NCBI RefSeq assembly: GCF_019976755.1
Contig: NZ_AP023441.1
Span: 3,841,501-3,905,500, forward strand
Direction of reading: 5' to 3'
Length of the DNA: 64,000 nucleotides
From: Nostoc sp. MS1
GTDB taxonomy: Bacteria; Cyanobacteriota; Cyanobacteriia; Cyanobacteriales; Nostocaceae
Below, in pieces: positions 18,149 through 26,922 of this stretch. The translations under genes were made by a program, and so were the position numbers. The notes beneath the pieces are model-generated. The model did no database searches and had not been told where the DNA came from. It worked only from the letters and a program-made list of their open reading frames with translations. How positions within the stretch are numbered: the first letter of the stretch is position 1; each line of letters opens with the position of its first letter.

Positions 18149-18603
18149 TTTAACCCGGTATTTTTCCTGGGATTTTCTGTTCTTGGGGTAATTACTTCAG
18201 ATGTATGAAGTAAGTAAACTTCTTCAGTAATACCTTTAGAATACTGTTGATAATTTAAGACTTGCTGATGCTGGTTCTCAGGAACACTAACTCCTTCGGT
18301 TCCCTCTGAAGTTGCTGTTGCTACTTGTTGGCTAGTAATTGCAGGAGGTGCGCCTAAAGAAAAAGTGCCTGCTTGAATAGGAGAACCCTGTTGTACTCTT
18401 TTCACAAAAGCACTGAACAATTCACCCAACTGCAATTTGAAATTACGGTTAATATAGCTAATTAGCATAGTCCAGAAGAAAATCCATGCCAAGGTTTGGA
18501 AAAGGGGAACCCACCCAGAGTCAAGCATTCCTCCTTTTACATTAGTAGGGGATGATGGAGATTGATTTGACTGAGCAATATAAACACTCTTAAATTCTTC
18601 CAT
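18139..18603 (-). CDS. Membrane-anchored 5' part of the pYEATS gene
   Basis: A 154-residue frame from ATG 18603. A polar N-terminus is followed by one transmembrane helix (VPLFQTLAWIFFWTMLISYI, about residues 32-51), a basic amphipathic stretch (LFSAFVKRVQQG) and a low-complexity Ser/Thr/Gln linker. It ends with ITPRTENPRKNTGLKCG, where the frame runs off the expected pYEATS start. The layout of TM helix, linker and C-terminal pYEATS domain is what a complete gene would encode. The break is either a real frameshift, a sequencing error in the homopolymer, or a slippage site. No gene partner is obvious. Confidence 0.6.
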   Translation of the reverse strand: MEEFKSVYIAQSNQSPSSPTNVKGGMLDSGWVPLFQTLAWIFFWTMLISYINRNFKLQLGELFSAFVKRVQQGSPIQAGTFSLGAPPAITSQQVATATSEGTEGVSVPENQHQQVLNYQQYSKGITEEVYLLHTSEVITPRTENPRKNTGLKCG

Positions 18604-19206
18604 AATGTCTTGGCATTAACCTTCTTTAGGCTTTAACTGCTATTAATAAGTCTAAAAATACTAAAATTTACTCACTGCATGATTAAGCGTGAGATATTAA
18701 GCTTTATAGCGTATTAGTGAATTAACTAAGCAATTATACATAAAATTTCTGCATCATCCACTTATTCAGAAATTGGACAGATTTTTCAATAGAAAAATAC
18801 ATACATGATGCAGTAAAAATTTTTCCTCAATAGCTAAAAAATGTAATGTATTTTTTTTAATTTGATTTTATATAGTTAAGAAAATCAGGAACTTGTTGTA
18901 AATAAGACCAATCATAGATGGTTCACTCAAGATTTTAATATCTTGAGGAAGAGGAAAGAAGTTAGCAATTACCCTTAGATGGTATTTGTAATTATCAACT
19001 TGGTACTAGCGCGTAGTAGCAGATCAATACCTATGTCTTTAGGAGGATTTTAAGTAAATTTGACTAATAAATAGCTAAAAAAAGCATCGGATAGTAAAAA
19101 ACTCAATATGGCTAAATGTAATGCGTTGTAACTCTTATTTTTTCGGGATAACATGAGAATACAATCTTCTTTAGCTTTGTACACCACATAAGGTGTCAGT
19201 TTTTCT
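18604..19206. other. AT-rich spacer upstream of remA
   Basis: A 603-base, strongly AT-rich gap with a T8 run near 18850. A weak GCATCAT/ATGATGC inverted repeat lies around 18751-18812. I see no credible ORF on either strand; promoters for the pYEATS gene and remA are expected here. Confidence 0.4.
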
Positions 19207-19473
19207 ATGGAAATACAATTAATTAATATCGGTTTCGGTAATATTGTTTCGGCTAACCGAGTGGTTGCCATTGTGAGTCCAGAATCTGCTCCTATCAAGC
19301 GGATCATTACCGATGCTAGGGACAAAAATCAGCTAATAGATGCGACTTATGGTCGCAGAACTAGAGCTGTAATTATCACCGATTCCAGTCACGTAATTTT
19401 GTCAGCGATTCAACCGGAAACGGTAGCGAATCGTTTCGTTATTTCCCGCGAGCATCAGAGTGTAGAAAACTAA
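19207..19473 (+). CDS. remA: RemA/DUF370 family regulator
   Basis: An 88-residue protein (MEIQLINIGFGNIVSANRVV to the C-terminal SREHQSVEN) with the conserved RemA/DUF370 pattern: NIGFGN, SPESAPIKRII, DATYGRRTRAVIITDSSHVI. In Bacillus, RemA is an oligomeric DNA-binding activator of matrix genes; its role in cyanobacteria is not established. It lies upstream of gmk on the same strand with a 185-base gap, an arrangement common in cyanobacteria and Firmicutes. The pairing with gmk supports the family call. Symbol by homology only. Confidence 0.85.
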   Translation: MEIQLINIGFGNIVSANRVVAIVSPESAPIKRIITDARDKNQLIDATYGRRTRAVIITDSSHVILSAIQPETVANRFVISREHQSVEN

Positions 19474-19658
19474 TTCGGGAGGGGAGTAAAACCCTACTCC
19501 TGTTTGCAGCATATCGGCAGTACCATGTGGATTAGACAAGTTTTCTGTCACTCGTGCTACACATTCATTAGTTAAGGTTTGCGTTAATAACGTAGACTAG
19601 ATTAAATTACTAACTTACCTAATGAACGCTTGTTCTTGATTAATTCACAGGTTTACGG

Positions 19659-20255
19659 ATGATGCAAGTTTTATCCATCCATCGTGCTACTACCACAGAA
19701 TCACCGTTTTCAGGCAAATTGATTGTGCTTACCGGGCCTAGTGGGGTCGGTAAAGGTACTTTAATGCGATCGCTCCTCCAGCGTCATCCAGAACTGTATT
19801 ACTCTGTCTCGGCGACAACTCGCGCTCCCCGTCCTGGGGAAGTCGATGGCAAAAACTATTATTTTATTAGCCGCAGCAAGTTTGAACAATTGGTTGCTCA
19901 AGGCGAATTTCTTGAATCGGCAGAATTTGCGGGTAATTATTATGGTACTCCCCGCGAAGCTGTGCTGAATCAAGTCCAGTCTGGCAAATTAGTTGTGCTA
20001 GAGATTGAACTAGAAGGGGCAAGACAAATCCGCGCTTCCTTCCCCCAAGCTCTGAGTATCTTTATTCTGCCGCCTTCCTTTGAAGAGTTGGAAAGACGGA
20101 TTCGGGAGCGGGGACAGGATTCACAGGAAGCGATCGCCCGTCGTCTAAAACGCGCCAAGGAAGAGATTCAAGCTGCTGAAGAATTTGATATTCAAATCGT
20201 AAATGACGATTTTGAAGCTGCTGTTAATGCGATCGAAACAGCATTATTTGGATAA
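19659..20255 (+). CDS. gmk: Guanylate kinase
   Basis: A 198-residue kinase that phosphorylates GMP/dGMP to GDP/dGDP with ATP. P-loop GPSGVGKGT is at about 27-35. The GMP-binding segment SVSATTRAPRPGEVDGKNYY follows, with the lid helix RIRERGQDSQEAIARRLKRA. Length is normal. Two adjacent ATG codons (19659, 19662) could start it. It lies downstream of remA and is followed by a terminator hairpin at 20303-20351. Cytosolic nucleotide metabolism. Confidence 0.96.
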   Translation: MMQVLSIHRATTTESPFSGKLIVLTGPSGVGKGTLMRSLLQRHPELYYSVSATTRAPRPGEVDGKNYYFISRSKFEQLVAQGEFLESAEFAGNYYGTPREAVLNQVQSGKLVVLEIELEGARQIRASFPQALSIFILPPSFEELERRIRERGQDSQEAIARRLKRAKEEIQAAEEFDIQIVNDDFEAAVNAIETALFG

Positions 20256-20302
20256 TTAATATCCTGTTTAATCATACTCAAACATTTTTACACCAAACAA
20301 TC

Positions 20303-20351
20303 TGAGGACACATAAAGAAGATGATCTTTTTCTTTTGTGTCCTTAAGTTTT
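20303..20351 (+). terminator. Rho-independent terminator of gmk
   Basis: The arms GAGGACACATAAAGAAG and CTTTTTCTTTTGTGTCCT form a long stem with a short loop. A TTTTTT run at 20347-20352 follows. Confidence 0.8.
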
Positions 20352-20403
20352 TTGAATTAATCAATTTTGCTAGATTTCCAAGTCATAATGGAGCATTAAT
20401 CAC

Positions 20404-20434
20404 AAAAACTCTACCCGCAGAGGGATAGAGTTTT
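20404..20434 (-). terminator. Terminator of psaL (minus strand)
   Basis: AAAACTCTACCC and GGGATAGAGTTTT form a stem with one bulge. Read on the minus strand, the stem is followed by TTTTTGTG. It lies about 130 bases beyond the psaL stop. Confidence 0.7.
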
Positions 20435-20567
20435 GTCAGTGGTCAGTAGTCACTATGCAGAATCTGTCAATGTTTTAATACCATCTACTCTTGGGTAGAA
20501 GTATTAAAATATCACCAAAAACAACTGACTAAAAACAACTGACAACTGACACACACTGCAAATTGAA

Positions 20568-21083
20568 TTAACCTAATAGACCTTGAATCAAAGCAATATT
20601 GCTAGTCAAGAAGTAAGCAACTACTGCACCGCCAATACCGCCAATCAAGAAAGCGCTGGCAAAATTGTTCCAGCCTTCTTTAGATTGGAAAGCATCAGGG
20701 GGAGCCGCAGTCACAGTAGCGAGGGGTTGGGGAGGATTGCTGCTAGCGTATAGAGATAAACCAGCAGTTAAAATGACAACTAAGCCGATGCTTGCTAGTA
20801 ATCCAGCGAGGTTAGCATTAGGTGTATCACGCAAGGGGCCTAATTTAGCGAAGGGGCCAAAAATCCAGTAACCGTGAGCCATACCAATTTCTAGCCCACG
20901 TCTAAAAGGTGTGAGATTTTGACGATAAGCAGGTAAATTGTTAATGTATGACTTGCTTAAGTAGGAAGCATTAACCGGAGTTTCTAAGTTACCCCATTGA
21001 GGATCGCGTCCGGCTGGAAAAACCACTTCCCGATTTCTAGGATCGCTAGGGGAATTTTTTGATGCGTCTACTGCTTGCGCCAT
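20568..21083 (-). CDS. psaL: Photosystem I subunit XI (PsaL)
   Basis: A 171-residue thylakoid membrane subunit. PsaL lies at the centre of the trimer or tetramer interface of photosystem I and binds chlorophyll and carotenoid. Two to three transmembrane helices are visible (about 88-111, LAGLLASIGLVVILTAGLSL; about 140-170, FASAFLIGGIGGAVVAYFLT), preceded by the conserved PFRRGLEIGMAHGYWIFGPF. It is downstream of psaJ on the same strand, but a hairpin in the 268-base gap may separate or attenuate expression. Clear family match. Confidence 0.96.
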   Translation of the reverse strand: MAQAVDASKNSPSDPRNREVVFPAGRDPQWGNLETPVNASYLSKSYINNLPAYRQNLTPFRRGLEIGMAHGYWIFGPFAKLGPLRDTPNANLAGLLASIGLVVILTAGLSLYASSNPPQPLATVTAAPPDAFQSKEGWNNFASAFLIGGIGGAVVAYFLTSNIALIQGLLG

Positions 21084-21249
21084 ATTTTATGTTTGCCTCA
21101 AAAATACAATGGTGGCATTTTTATATTAATAATAATTGCAGCCAAAGCTTTTTTTTATTCGAGAAGTTTAGAAAAATTAATTTAGATTGTTTAAGATGCT
21201 GAAACTCGTAAGCTAAATCAAGCTTTACGAGTTGTGAATAAAATTTTTA

Positions 21250-21311
21250 GTGCCTATTTGTGTGATAAATACACTTAATTAATTAAGCCAATTCATCACA
21301 CAAATTAGGCA
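21250..21311 (-). terminator. Hairpin between psaJ and psaL
   Basis: TGCCTATTTGTGTGAT (21251-21266) pairs with ATCACACAAATTAGGCA (21295-21311) with one bulge. On the minus strand it is followed by AAAAATTTTATT. It could end the psaFJ transcript or let only part of it through into psaL. Confidence 0.65.
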
Positions 21312-21351
21312 AAAAACAACAGATTAATCCGTCTTAAATCTGAGTTTCAAT

Positions 21352-21501
21352 TTATGGTAGGGGATGAAAAAGTAAATCTGGGAAAAAGCGATTGAACTCA
21401 ATTAAAATCCCGGCTGTGATGGTCAACCAGATGGTAGCAGCTACGGGTGCTGTGGAAATAAACTTAAGTAAGTAGCCGGATTGATCGGTTTTCTCTGCCA
21501 T
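21352..21501 (-). CDS. psaJ: Photosystem I subunit IX (PsaJ)
   Basis: A 49-residue single-helix photosystem I subunit. The translation begins AEKTDQSGYLLKFISTAPVA and ends in FNRFFPDLLFHPLP. The transmembrane stretch (ATIWLTITAGILIEF, about 22-36) and the conserved ending are diagnostic. It starts at ATG 21501, 38 bases after the psaF stop, the classic psaF-psaJ pair. PsaJ stabilises PsaF and binds pigments at the edge of the monomer. Confidence 0.95.
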   Translation of the reverse strand: MAEKTDQSGYLLKFISTAPVAATIWLTITAGILIEFNRFFPDLLFHPLP

Positions 21502-21539
21502 GATGTTATGCTCCAAACAAGATAATAGATTAAGCGGGA

Positions 21540-22034
21540 TTAGCGGGGAGAAACAGTAATCTCAGAATCCTTAGCTGTTAATTTGCCAGATAGGAGTTCT
21601 TGAACTGCGGCTAGTGGCCAAGTAAAGCCACTGAGGATGATGGGTAGAGCAATACTCAAATCGATTTGGATTTCCTTTTGCTCAGAATCATCGCCCTTCT
21701 GAACTGTTTGTAAGTAAGCACGACCTACCCAACCAATCCAACCAGCAATGTAGAGGAAGAGAATGCTAGGAATGAGAAAATCACCAGCTTTGTCAAGACG
21801 GCCATCTACAATTAGGTGAGGATAGCCTTCTGGCCCGCAAAGTTCTTGAGAATAACGCTCAAAACGTTTTTGTCCTGATTTGGGATCAGCCGTAGTATTG
21901 CGGGCATTTTTTGCCAGTGCTTGGAATGCAGGATTTTCTGCACAAGGTGTCAGGTTAGCTCCCAAGGCTTTTGCTGGGGGCGCAAAGCTGAACGACAGAC
22001 AAATCACCAAAATCAAAGCAAACAATCGACGCAT
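21540..22034 (-). CDS. psaF: Photosystem I subunit III (PsaF)
   Basis: A 164-residue precursor from ATG 22034. Signal peptide RRLFALILVICLSFSFAPPAKA; mature lumenal part with two conserved cysteines (NLTPCAENPAF and QELCGPEGYPHL); then a transmembrane segment FLIPSILFLYIAGWIGWVGR and a hydrophobic tail. PsaF is partly lumenal and lies near the plastocyanin/cytochrome c6 docking side. An upstream in-frame start at 22097 would add 21 residues before the signal peptide and is unlikely. First gene of psaF-psaJ, with psaL further down. Confidence 0.95.
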   Translation of the reverse strand: MRRLFALILVICLSFSFAPPAKALGANLTPCAENPAFQALAKNARNTTADPKSGQKRFERYSQELCGPEGYPHLIVDGRLDKAGDFLIPSILFLYIAGWIGWVGRAYLQTVQKGDDSEQKEIQIDLSIALPIILSGFTWPLAAVQELLSGKLTAKDSEITVSPR

Positions 22035-22317
22035 GGATTTGTTTCCTTTTATTACACAAGAAAAAGTTTTTTGTACAAAACGAAGCGGCTTGTACATTCT
22101 TGATTTGCTTAACTAGCAAGTCATCATACTCTTGCGCGGGAATCGAGTAAAGTTTAAGTAAATAAAAGTTAAAGCTTCTCAAACAAATCTTTAGAGAGTA
22201 CTGAGTACCGAGTGAAGAGTGCTGAGTAGAATTTTTCATAATTAGGGAAAATTATTTTAGACCTCATACTTGGAAACTCAGGACTCAGGACTCAGCACTC
22301 ATTACTTAGTCGTAGCA

Positions 22318-23358
22318 ATGACAACTGTTTTAGCAATCGAAACCAGCTGTGATGAAACTGCCGTGGCAATTGTAAAGAATCGTCAAGTTTGCAGTAGTAT
22401 CATAGCTTCGCAAATCCCAGTTCACCAACAGTATGGCGGGGTAGTCCCGGAAGTAGCCTCACGAGCGCACTTGGAAACGATAAATGACGCGATCGCCCAA
22501 GCAATGGCACAAGCTCAACTAGATTGGGGTAAAATCGACGCGATCGCTGCCACTTGTGCGCCTGGACTTGTAGGAGCGCTACTAGTGGGGCTAACTGCTG
22601 CCAAAACTTTAGCAATTTTACAAAATAAACCATTTTTGGGAGTTCACCACCTCGAAGGTCACATCTACGCGACTTATTTGAGTGAGCCAACTTTAGATCC
22701 CCCTTTTCTTAGCTTACTTGTTTCTGGAGGACATACAAGCTTAATTTACGTTAAAGAATGTGGTAAGTACGAAACCTTGGGGGAAACTCGTGATGATGCA
22801 GCCGGCGAAGCTTTTGACAAGGTAGCTAGGTTATTGAAGCTAGGTTATCCTGGCGGCCCAGTCATTGACAAACTAGCCCAAACAGGCGATCCCCAAGCCT
22901 TCGCTTTACCAGAAGGAAAAGTGTCTCTACCAGGTGGAGGATTTCACCGCTATGACGGCAGTTTTAGCGGCTTAAAGACGGCTGTACTGCGTTTAGTGCA
23001 GCAATTAGAGAAAGAGGGGGATAAACTGCCAATAGAGGACATTGCCGCCAGCTTTCAGACGACTGTAGCTAAGGCTCTAACTAAAAGAGCGATCGCCTGT
23101 GCTTTAGACTATGGTTTAGACACCATCGCCGTAGGCGGGGGAGTAGCTGCTAACAGTGGTTTAAGAAAACACCTCCAAGCAGCAGCTACAGAAAATAAAT
23201 TGCGTGTGCTGTTCCCACCCTTAAAATTCTGTACAGATAACGCCGCCATGATAGCCTGCGCCGCCGCAGACCACTTATCACGCGGACACACTTCCCCCCT
23301 AACTCTAGGCGTAGAGTCAAGGCTAAATCTAAGTCAAGTCATGAAGTTATATCAATAG
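22318..23358 (+). CDS. tsaD: tRNA N6-adenosine threonylcarbamoyltransferase TsaD
   Basis: A 346-residue ASKHA-fold enzyme that transfers threonylcarbamoyl to A37 of ANN-decoding tRNAs. The start LAIETSCDETAVAIV is diagnostic. Metal ligands H111 and H115 lie in HHLEGHIYATY, and the later CTDNAAMIA motif supplies the Asp. I use ATG 22318; an in-frame ATG at 22270 would add 16 residues from a region of CTCAGGACTCAGGACT-type repeats. Its pathway partner (YrdC/Sua5) is also in this window at 28827. Divergent from psaF. Confidence 0.95.
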   Translation: MTTVLAIETSCDETAVAIVKNRQVCSSIIASQIPVHQQYGGVVPEVASRAHLETINDAIAQAMAQAQLDWGKIDAIAATCAPGLVGALLVGLTAAKTLAILQNKPFLGVHHLEGHIYATYLSEPTLDPPFLSLLVSGGHTSLIYVKECGKYETLGETRDDAAGEAFDKVARLLKLGYPGGPVIDKLAQTGDPQAFALPEGKVSLPGGGFHRYDGSFSGLKTAVLRLVQQLEKEGDKLPIEDIAASFQTTVAKALTKRAIACALDYGLDTIAVGGGVAANSGLRKHLQAAATENKLRVLFPPLKFCTDNAAMIACAAADHLSRGHTSPLTLGVESRLNLSQVMKLYQ

Positions 23359-23412
23359 TCCATAGTGCATAGTCCATAGTTCAAGAACTCAGCCTCTATC
23401 TTTGACTGTTGC

Positions 23413-23445
23413 CTAATGACTAATGACTAATGACTAATGACTAAT
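23413..23445. repeat. Heptameric repeat (TAATGAC)n
   Basis: Four to five head-to-tail copies of CTAATGA. The array contains the stop codon of the minus-strand hydrolase gene that follows. Confidence 0.9.
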
Positions 23446-24338
23446 TCCCGAATATGATTTGCAACTGCATCTGGCTGTTCCAACATTGCCAAATGTCCAC
23501 AATTAGGAATTTCAATCACATTGTCGCCACAGTATTGGAAAAGCCTATGAAAACTTGCTAAGTGGCGTACATACTTTGGTTCCATTACCTTATCGTCAGT
23601 CCCAGCCAGGAAATAAACTGGCTGCTTTAACTGCGAGACTAACTTGGGTAAACGGTTAACTTCTTCCTCGGTTGTGGAGTCTAGCAACGCGCCTAAAGCT
23701 GCTTCCGGGTCAGCAACGATAAAATCTATGACTCGCTGACGCGCCCACTGACGGTCTAGGGGACGAGATACACTAGCTCTAGTGAAGAGTAAATCAATTA
23801 GAGGTACTTGGGATAACCAACGGGGACGGAGTTGTAAAAATTTTTGTCCTGCTAAACGGAACTGTTCAAAAGCTTCTTTGAGATAAATACCGCCGCCTGC
23901 GTTGATACAAATGACACCCTTGATACACTCAGGCATTTGTGATGCTGCCCATAGAGCGATCGTACCTCCTAATGAATGACCAACAAGCCAAGCACTGGTA
24001 ATATTTAGTTGTTTCAAAAGTGCAGCCAAATCCTGAGCATAAGCAGCTGGGGTATAGACAGACTCTAAAGATAGATTTATATCTTGCACAGACTGAGCCG
24101 ATAAACTGACAGAACCAGATTCTCTGTGAAAATCACTTTCTAATTGTGATTGAGATTCCCCAAAGCCTCGTAAATCATAGGACAAACACTGTAAATCTAT
24201 TGACAGTCGAGAAATCACAGGTTGCCAGTATCCACGGCTATTGAGCCAACCGTGAATAAATACTAGAGTATCAGGGCAGGATGTAGGGGCTGTCAGCTCG
24301 TATGCGTGGGGAAAGCCCAAGATTTCGATAGTTGCCAT
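23427..24338 (-). CDS. Alpha/beta-fold hydrolase
   Basis: A 303-residue alpha/beta hydrolase. It has the oxyanion-hole motif FIHGWLNSRGYW (about 27-38), the nucleophile elbow GHSLGG (about 119-124), a late acid in AGTDDKVM and a catalytic His in NCGHLAMLEQPD. A cap region rich in Leu and Arg (about 155-215) lies between. Substrate cannot be told from sequence; family members include esterases, lipases and haloperoxidase-like enzymes. No signal peptide. The C-terminus (LVISH) is encoded by the heptamer array. A 123-base gap separates it from the ACT-domain gene upstream on the same strand. Confidence 0.85.
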   Translation of the reverse strand: MATIEILGFPHAYELTAPTSCPDTLVFIHGWLNSRGYWQPVISRLSIDLQCLSYDLRGFGESQSQLESDFHRESGSVSLSAQSVQDINLSLESVYTPAAYAQDLAALLKQLNITSAWLVGHSLGGTIALWAASQMPECIKGVICINAGGGIYLKEAFEQFRLAGQKFLQLRPRWLSQVPLIDLLFTRASVSRPLDRQWARQRVIDFIVADPEAALGALLDSTTEEEVNRLPKLVSQLKQPVYFLAGTDDKVMEPKYVRHLASFHRLFQYCGDNVIEIPNCGHLAMLEQPDAVANHIRELVISH

Positions 24339-24461
24339 ATCTATATCGTAACCCCAAGGGTGGGCGCGACAGAATAAGCAACTTAAAAATAGAAACGTTT
24401 AGGTTAGAGGTGGGACAGATGAGGGAGAAAGCTTTTCCCTTTCCCAATACCCAGCACAAAT

Positions 24462-25181
24462 TCACTTCCCTAACAATCTTTGACGTACCCCTTCAGCAAT
24501 CTTGTGTCCGAGATACTCAGGAATTAGACTTTCATTTGGCCCTAACAGATAGAGAATGAGCCTAGTACGTCCACGCCAAACTAGTAAGTTGGCATTAACT
24601 ACCAATAGGTCTTCCTGCCAAATGGCGTACATGACCTTGTAAAATAACCCTGGTTGATTATCAGCTTCAATTACCAAAGCTGGAAGATGAAAAACTGGAT
24701 CAACATAAAATTCAGTCTGTACTTGTTCTAAACCAACGTCTAGGTTGAACTCTACAGCTAACATTTCTTCTACTTCAAACCGCCCTCCTAAAGCCTCACG
24801 AATGGCACGACAAACATTCTCGGCTGTTTTATCTGTCAGGGCTTTACTACCACGGGATACCAAAAGTTTAATAAAAACCAGCATCGGTGGTTTAATCTGC
24901 CCATACAGACTCAAACCATGAATAGTTAGTCCATAGGCGGCTAGCACACCAAAAATGTCACTGAGAAGAAATGACTGATTGCGGTAGGCAAAATGCAGCG
25001 CACTTTTACTACCTTCCGGCTTCAACTCAATTACGGCACGTTTAGTTTTATAAAGACGATAGGCTAGCCGCAAATTTTGCAGTTGAATCTCACTGCTGAC
25101 AAATTGTTCATAAAACTGGGGAAACGCTCTGTTAAAACGCTTAAGAAGTTCCAGTGTCGAAGATTTTAAACCAGAAGCCAT
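24462..25181 (-). CDS. ACT-domain protein, GlnD-like C-terminal architecture
   Basis: A 239-residue soluble protein with two ACT-like repeats, about 65-140 (YRNQSFLLSDIFGVLAAYGL) and about 170-235 (ALVIEADNQPGLFYKVMYAI). This resembles the small-molecule-sensing tail of the PII uridylyltransferase GlnD without its nucleotidyltransferase and HD domains. Such stand-alone ACT proteins are widespread in cyanobacteria; the ligand is unknown, and amino acids such as glutamine are guesses from GlnD. ATG 25181 is the only good start. Possibly co-transcribed with the hydrolase downstream. Confidence 0.75.
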   Translation of the reverse strand: MASGLKSSTLELLKRFNRAFPQFYEQFVSSEIQLQNLRLAYRLYKTKRAVIELKPEGSKSALHFAYRNQSFLLSDIFGVLAAYGLTIHGLSLYGQIKPPMLVFIKLLVSRGSKALTDKTAENVCRAIREALGGRFEVEEMLAVEFNLDVGLEQVQTEFYVDPVFHLPALVIEADNQPGLFYKVMYAIWQEDLLVVNANLLVWRGRTRLILYLLGPNESLIPEYLGHKIAEGVRQRLLGK

Positions 25182-25560
25182 TGTAGGTGTAAAACTCGCT
25201 TGCTTTTGTCGCCAGAGGAGTAGAGAGTGGGGGGAGATGAGGAAGAGGGGGAAGTAGGGGGAGATGGAGAAGAATATCTACTTACTTCATCACCCTGAGA
25301 TCCTTATCTCTTTTCTTTTATATACAATTCGCTATTAGAACTTTTCGTTTTCAGGAATTTGTCCTAGCCTTTACAACAAAGTGCTAAAGTTGAAAATAAT
25401 TGGTGTGAAACACACTGTAACCGGTTGTAGCCACTGAAAGTCTGAAAAATCCTCACAAATTGAGTGTACGGACTAAACAATGGTATTCCCTGTGTCAAAT
25501 GTGAATCAACACTTTATATAGTGGACACCAATTTAGTTATACTACCCGAACCGCATTGGC
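25182..25560. other. Divergent spacer with purine-rich tract
   Basis: A 379-base spacer. A G/A-rich tract (about 25210-25270) lies next to the ACT gene. A near-NtcA motif, GTA-N8-TAG, is at 25417-25430 but deviates in the last base. Promoters of both flanking genes are expected here. Confidence 0.4.
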
Positions 25561-26112
25561 ATGGGTTTTTGGAAAACTTGGTTTAGTACTCCTGAATCTG
25601 GGACAAGTAAAACACAATCCTTTGAAGATCAGACGTTAGACGCTACGGGCAACTCTAACCCGAAAAGCGATGCCTCAGCAGGTACAAGAAATGCAGAACG
25701 TATCGTTTTTAGCACCGAGCGGGATATCGACCTGTATGAACTCGAAGAACTTTGTGATGCTGTAGGCTGGTCACGTCGTCCGTTAAGGAAGGTGAAGAAA
25801 GCCATTGAGCATAGTTTTCTCGTAGCTACTATGTGGCAAGTACGAGGAAACCAAAGACGGCTGATTGGTTTTGCTCGTGCTACCTCAGATCACGCTTTTA
25901 ACGCCACTATTTGGGATGTGGTAGTTCACCCAGATTTTCAAGGTAAAGGACTGGGTAAGGCTTTGATGAAGTATGTACTCAAAAAACTCAGGAGTGAAGA
26001 AATTAGTAATGTAACCTTATTTGCTGACCCTCATGTTGTGGACTTCTACCGCACTATGGGTTTTATGCCAGATCCGGAAGGCATAAAAGGCATGTTTTGG
26101 TATCCTCATTAA
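25561..26112 (+). CDS. GNAT-family N-acetyltransferase, Ycf52-like
   Basis: A 183-residue protein with a polar N-terminal extension (about 1-50) and a GNAT domain. The acetyl-CoA loop is VVVHPDFQGKGLGKALMKYV (Q/RxxGxG/A type), and DFYRTMGFMPDPEG is at the end. It matches the cyanobacterial/plastid Ycf52 group, whose plant relatives are chloroplast N-acetyltransferases (GNAT/NSI/SNAT types). The protein or amine substrate cannot be inferred. It is 79 bases upstream of tRNA-Pro on the same strand. Confidence 0.85.
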   Translation: MGFWKTWFSTPESGTSKTQSFEDQTLDATGNSNPKSDASAGTRNAERIVFSTERDIDLYELEELCDAVGWSRRPLRKVKKAIEHSFLVATMWQVRGNQRRLIGFARATSDHAFNATIWDVVVHPDFQGKGLGKALMKYVLKKLRSEEISNVTLFADPHVVDFYRTMGFMPDPEGIKGMFWYPH

Positions 26113-26191
26113 ATTTTCTCTAGAAAGAAACATAGCCAATAGTCAAAAAATTAGCTATAATGGTAAGAGACTTGTGTGATTAACACACAAT

Positions 26192-26265
26192 CGGGATGTA
26201 GCGCAGCTTGGTAGCGCGCCTGCTTTGGGAGCAGGATGCCGCAGGTTCAAATCCTGTCATCCCGA
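26192..26265 (+). tRNA. tRNA-Pro (anticodon UGG)
   Basis: A 74-nt cloverleaf. Acceptor CGGGATG (26192-26198) pairs with CATCCCG (26258-26264), and A73 is the last base. The anticodon stem CCTGC/GCAGG encloses TTTGGGA with anticodon TGG, and the T-arm carries GGTTCAAATCC. CCA is not encoded, as is common in cyanobacteria. Confidence 0.97.
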
Positions 26266-26285
26266 TTTAACTTGATTATTAATGA

Positions 26286-26325
26286 AGAAAATCCATACTC
26301 TGGCAAACAGGGTATGGGTTTTCCT
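26286..26325 (+). terminator. Terminator after tRNA-Pro
   Basis: GAAAATCCATACTCT (26286-26300) pairs with AGGGTATGGGTTTTC (26309-26323), giving a stable stem that ends in a T-rich edge. Confidence 0.8.
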
Positions 26326-26922
26326 TATAGATATCGTCAGAACAATTAGAATTTACTATCTTAGTTATTAGTCAATATCAAAAAATGCTATTTATAACTG
26401 TGTTTATACATAAAGGAGTAACCTGATTGAACGATTGTATATCGCCCGATTAGTAATAATTACTAGCAAATTTTTATAGTAAACAGAATTGAATAAATTA
26501 AAGATAGATGTATAAAATTAAACTTTTAATTAACTCGCGTGAGAAGGAACGATCGCTATTAAATAACGTCCCTAAACTTAGCTAAGAGCAATAAAATGGC
26601 ATTGACTGTATTTACAAAAAAGGGAAGATTTTCGTCCTGGTGACGACTATATTTAATAGGCATCTACATGGATGTGTAGTGAATAGTTAAGCAAAACAGA
26701 GAAAAGCACAACTAAAAATACGGTCAACAGGTAGCAAGGAAATTACGAATAAACTTAAGAGTTTGAAAATATCAAGCTTTAAGTGTAAATTGGGAGCATT
26801 TAACGACTACCACAACTTTTTCTCATTTCCCAGAAATTGATATATAACTAAGACGAGTTGGTGGCGCGTGAATCCAACAATTGGTCTAACTAGAATTGAA
26901 CACATTGATACGAGGAATACTC
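26326..26922. other. AT-rich spacer upstream of tic22
   Basis: About 600 bases without a convincing ORF. A GAACGATCGC string lies at 26547-26556. The GAGGAA just before 26923 is the ribosome site of tic22. No repeat array was seen. Confidence 0.4.

Noticed and set aside
19050..19325. Minus-strand frame overlapping remA
   Set aside because: Overlaps the well-supported RemA gene; the extra part is low quality and lacks motifs.
25417..25430. NtcA-like box GTA-N8-TAG
   Set aside because: The last base breaks the GTA-N8-TAC rule and no -10 box at the right distance was evident.
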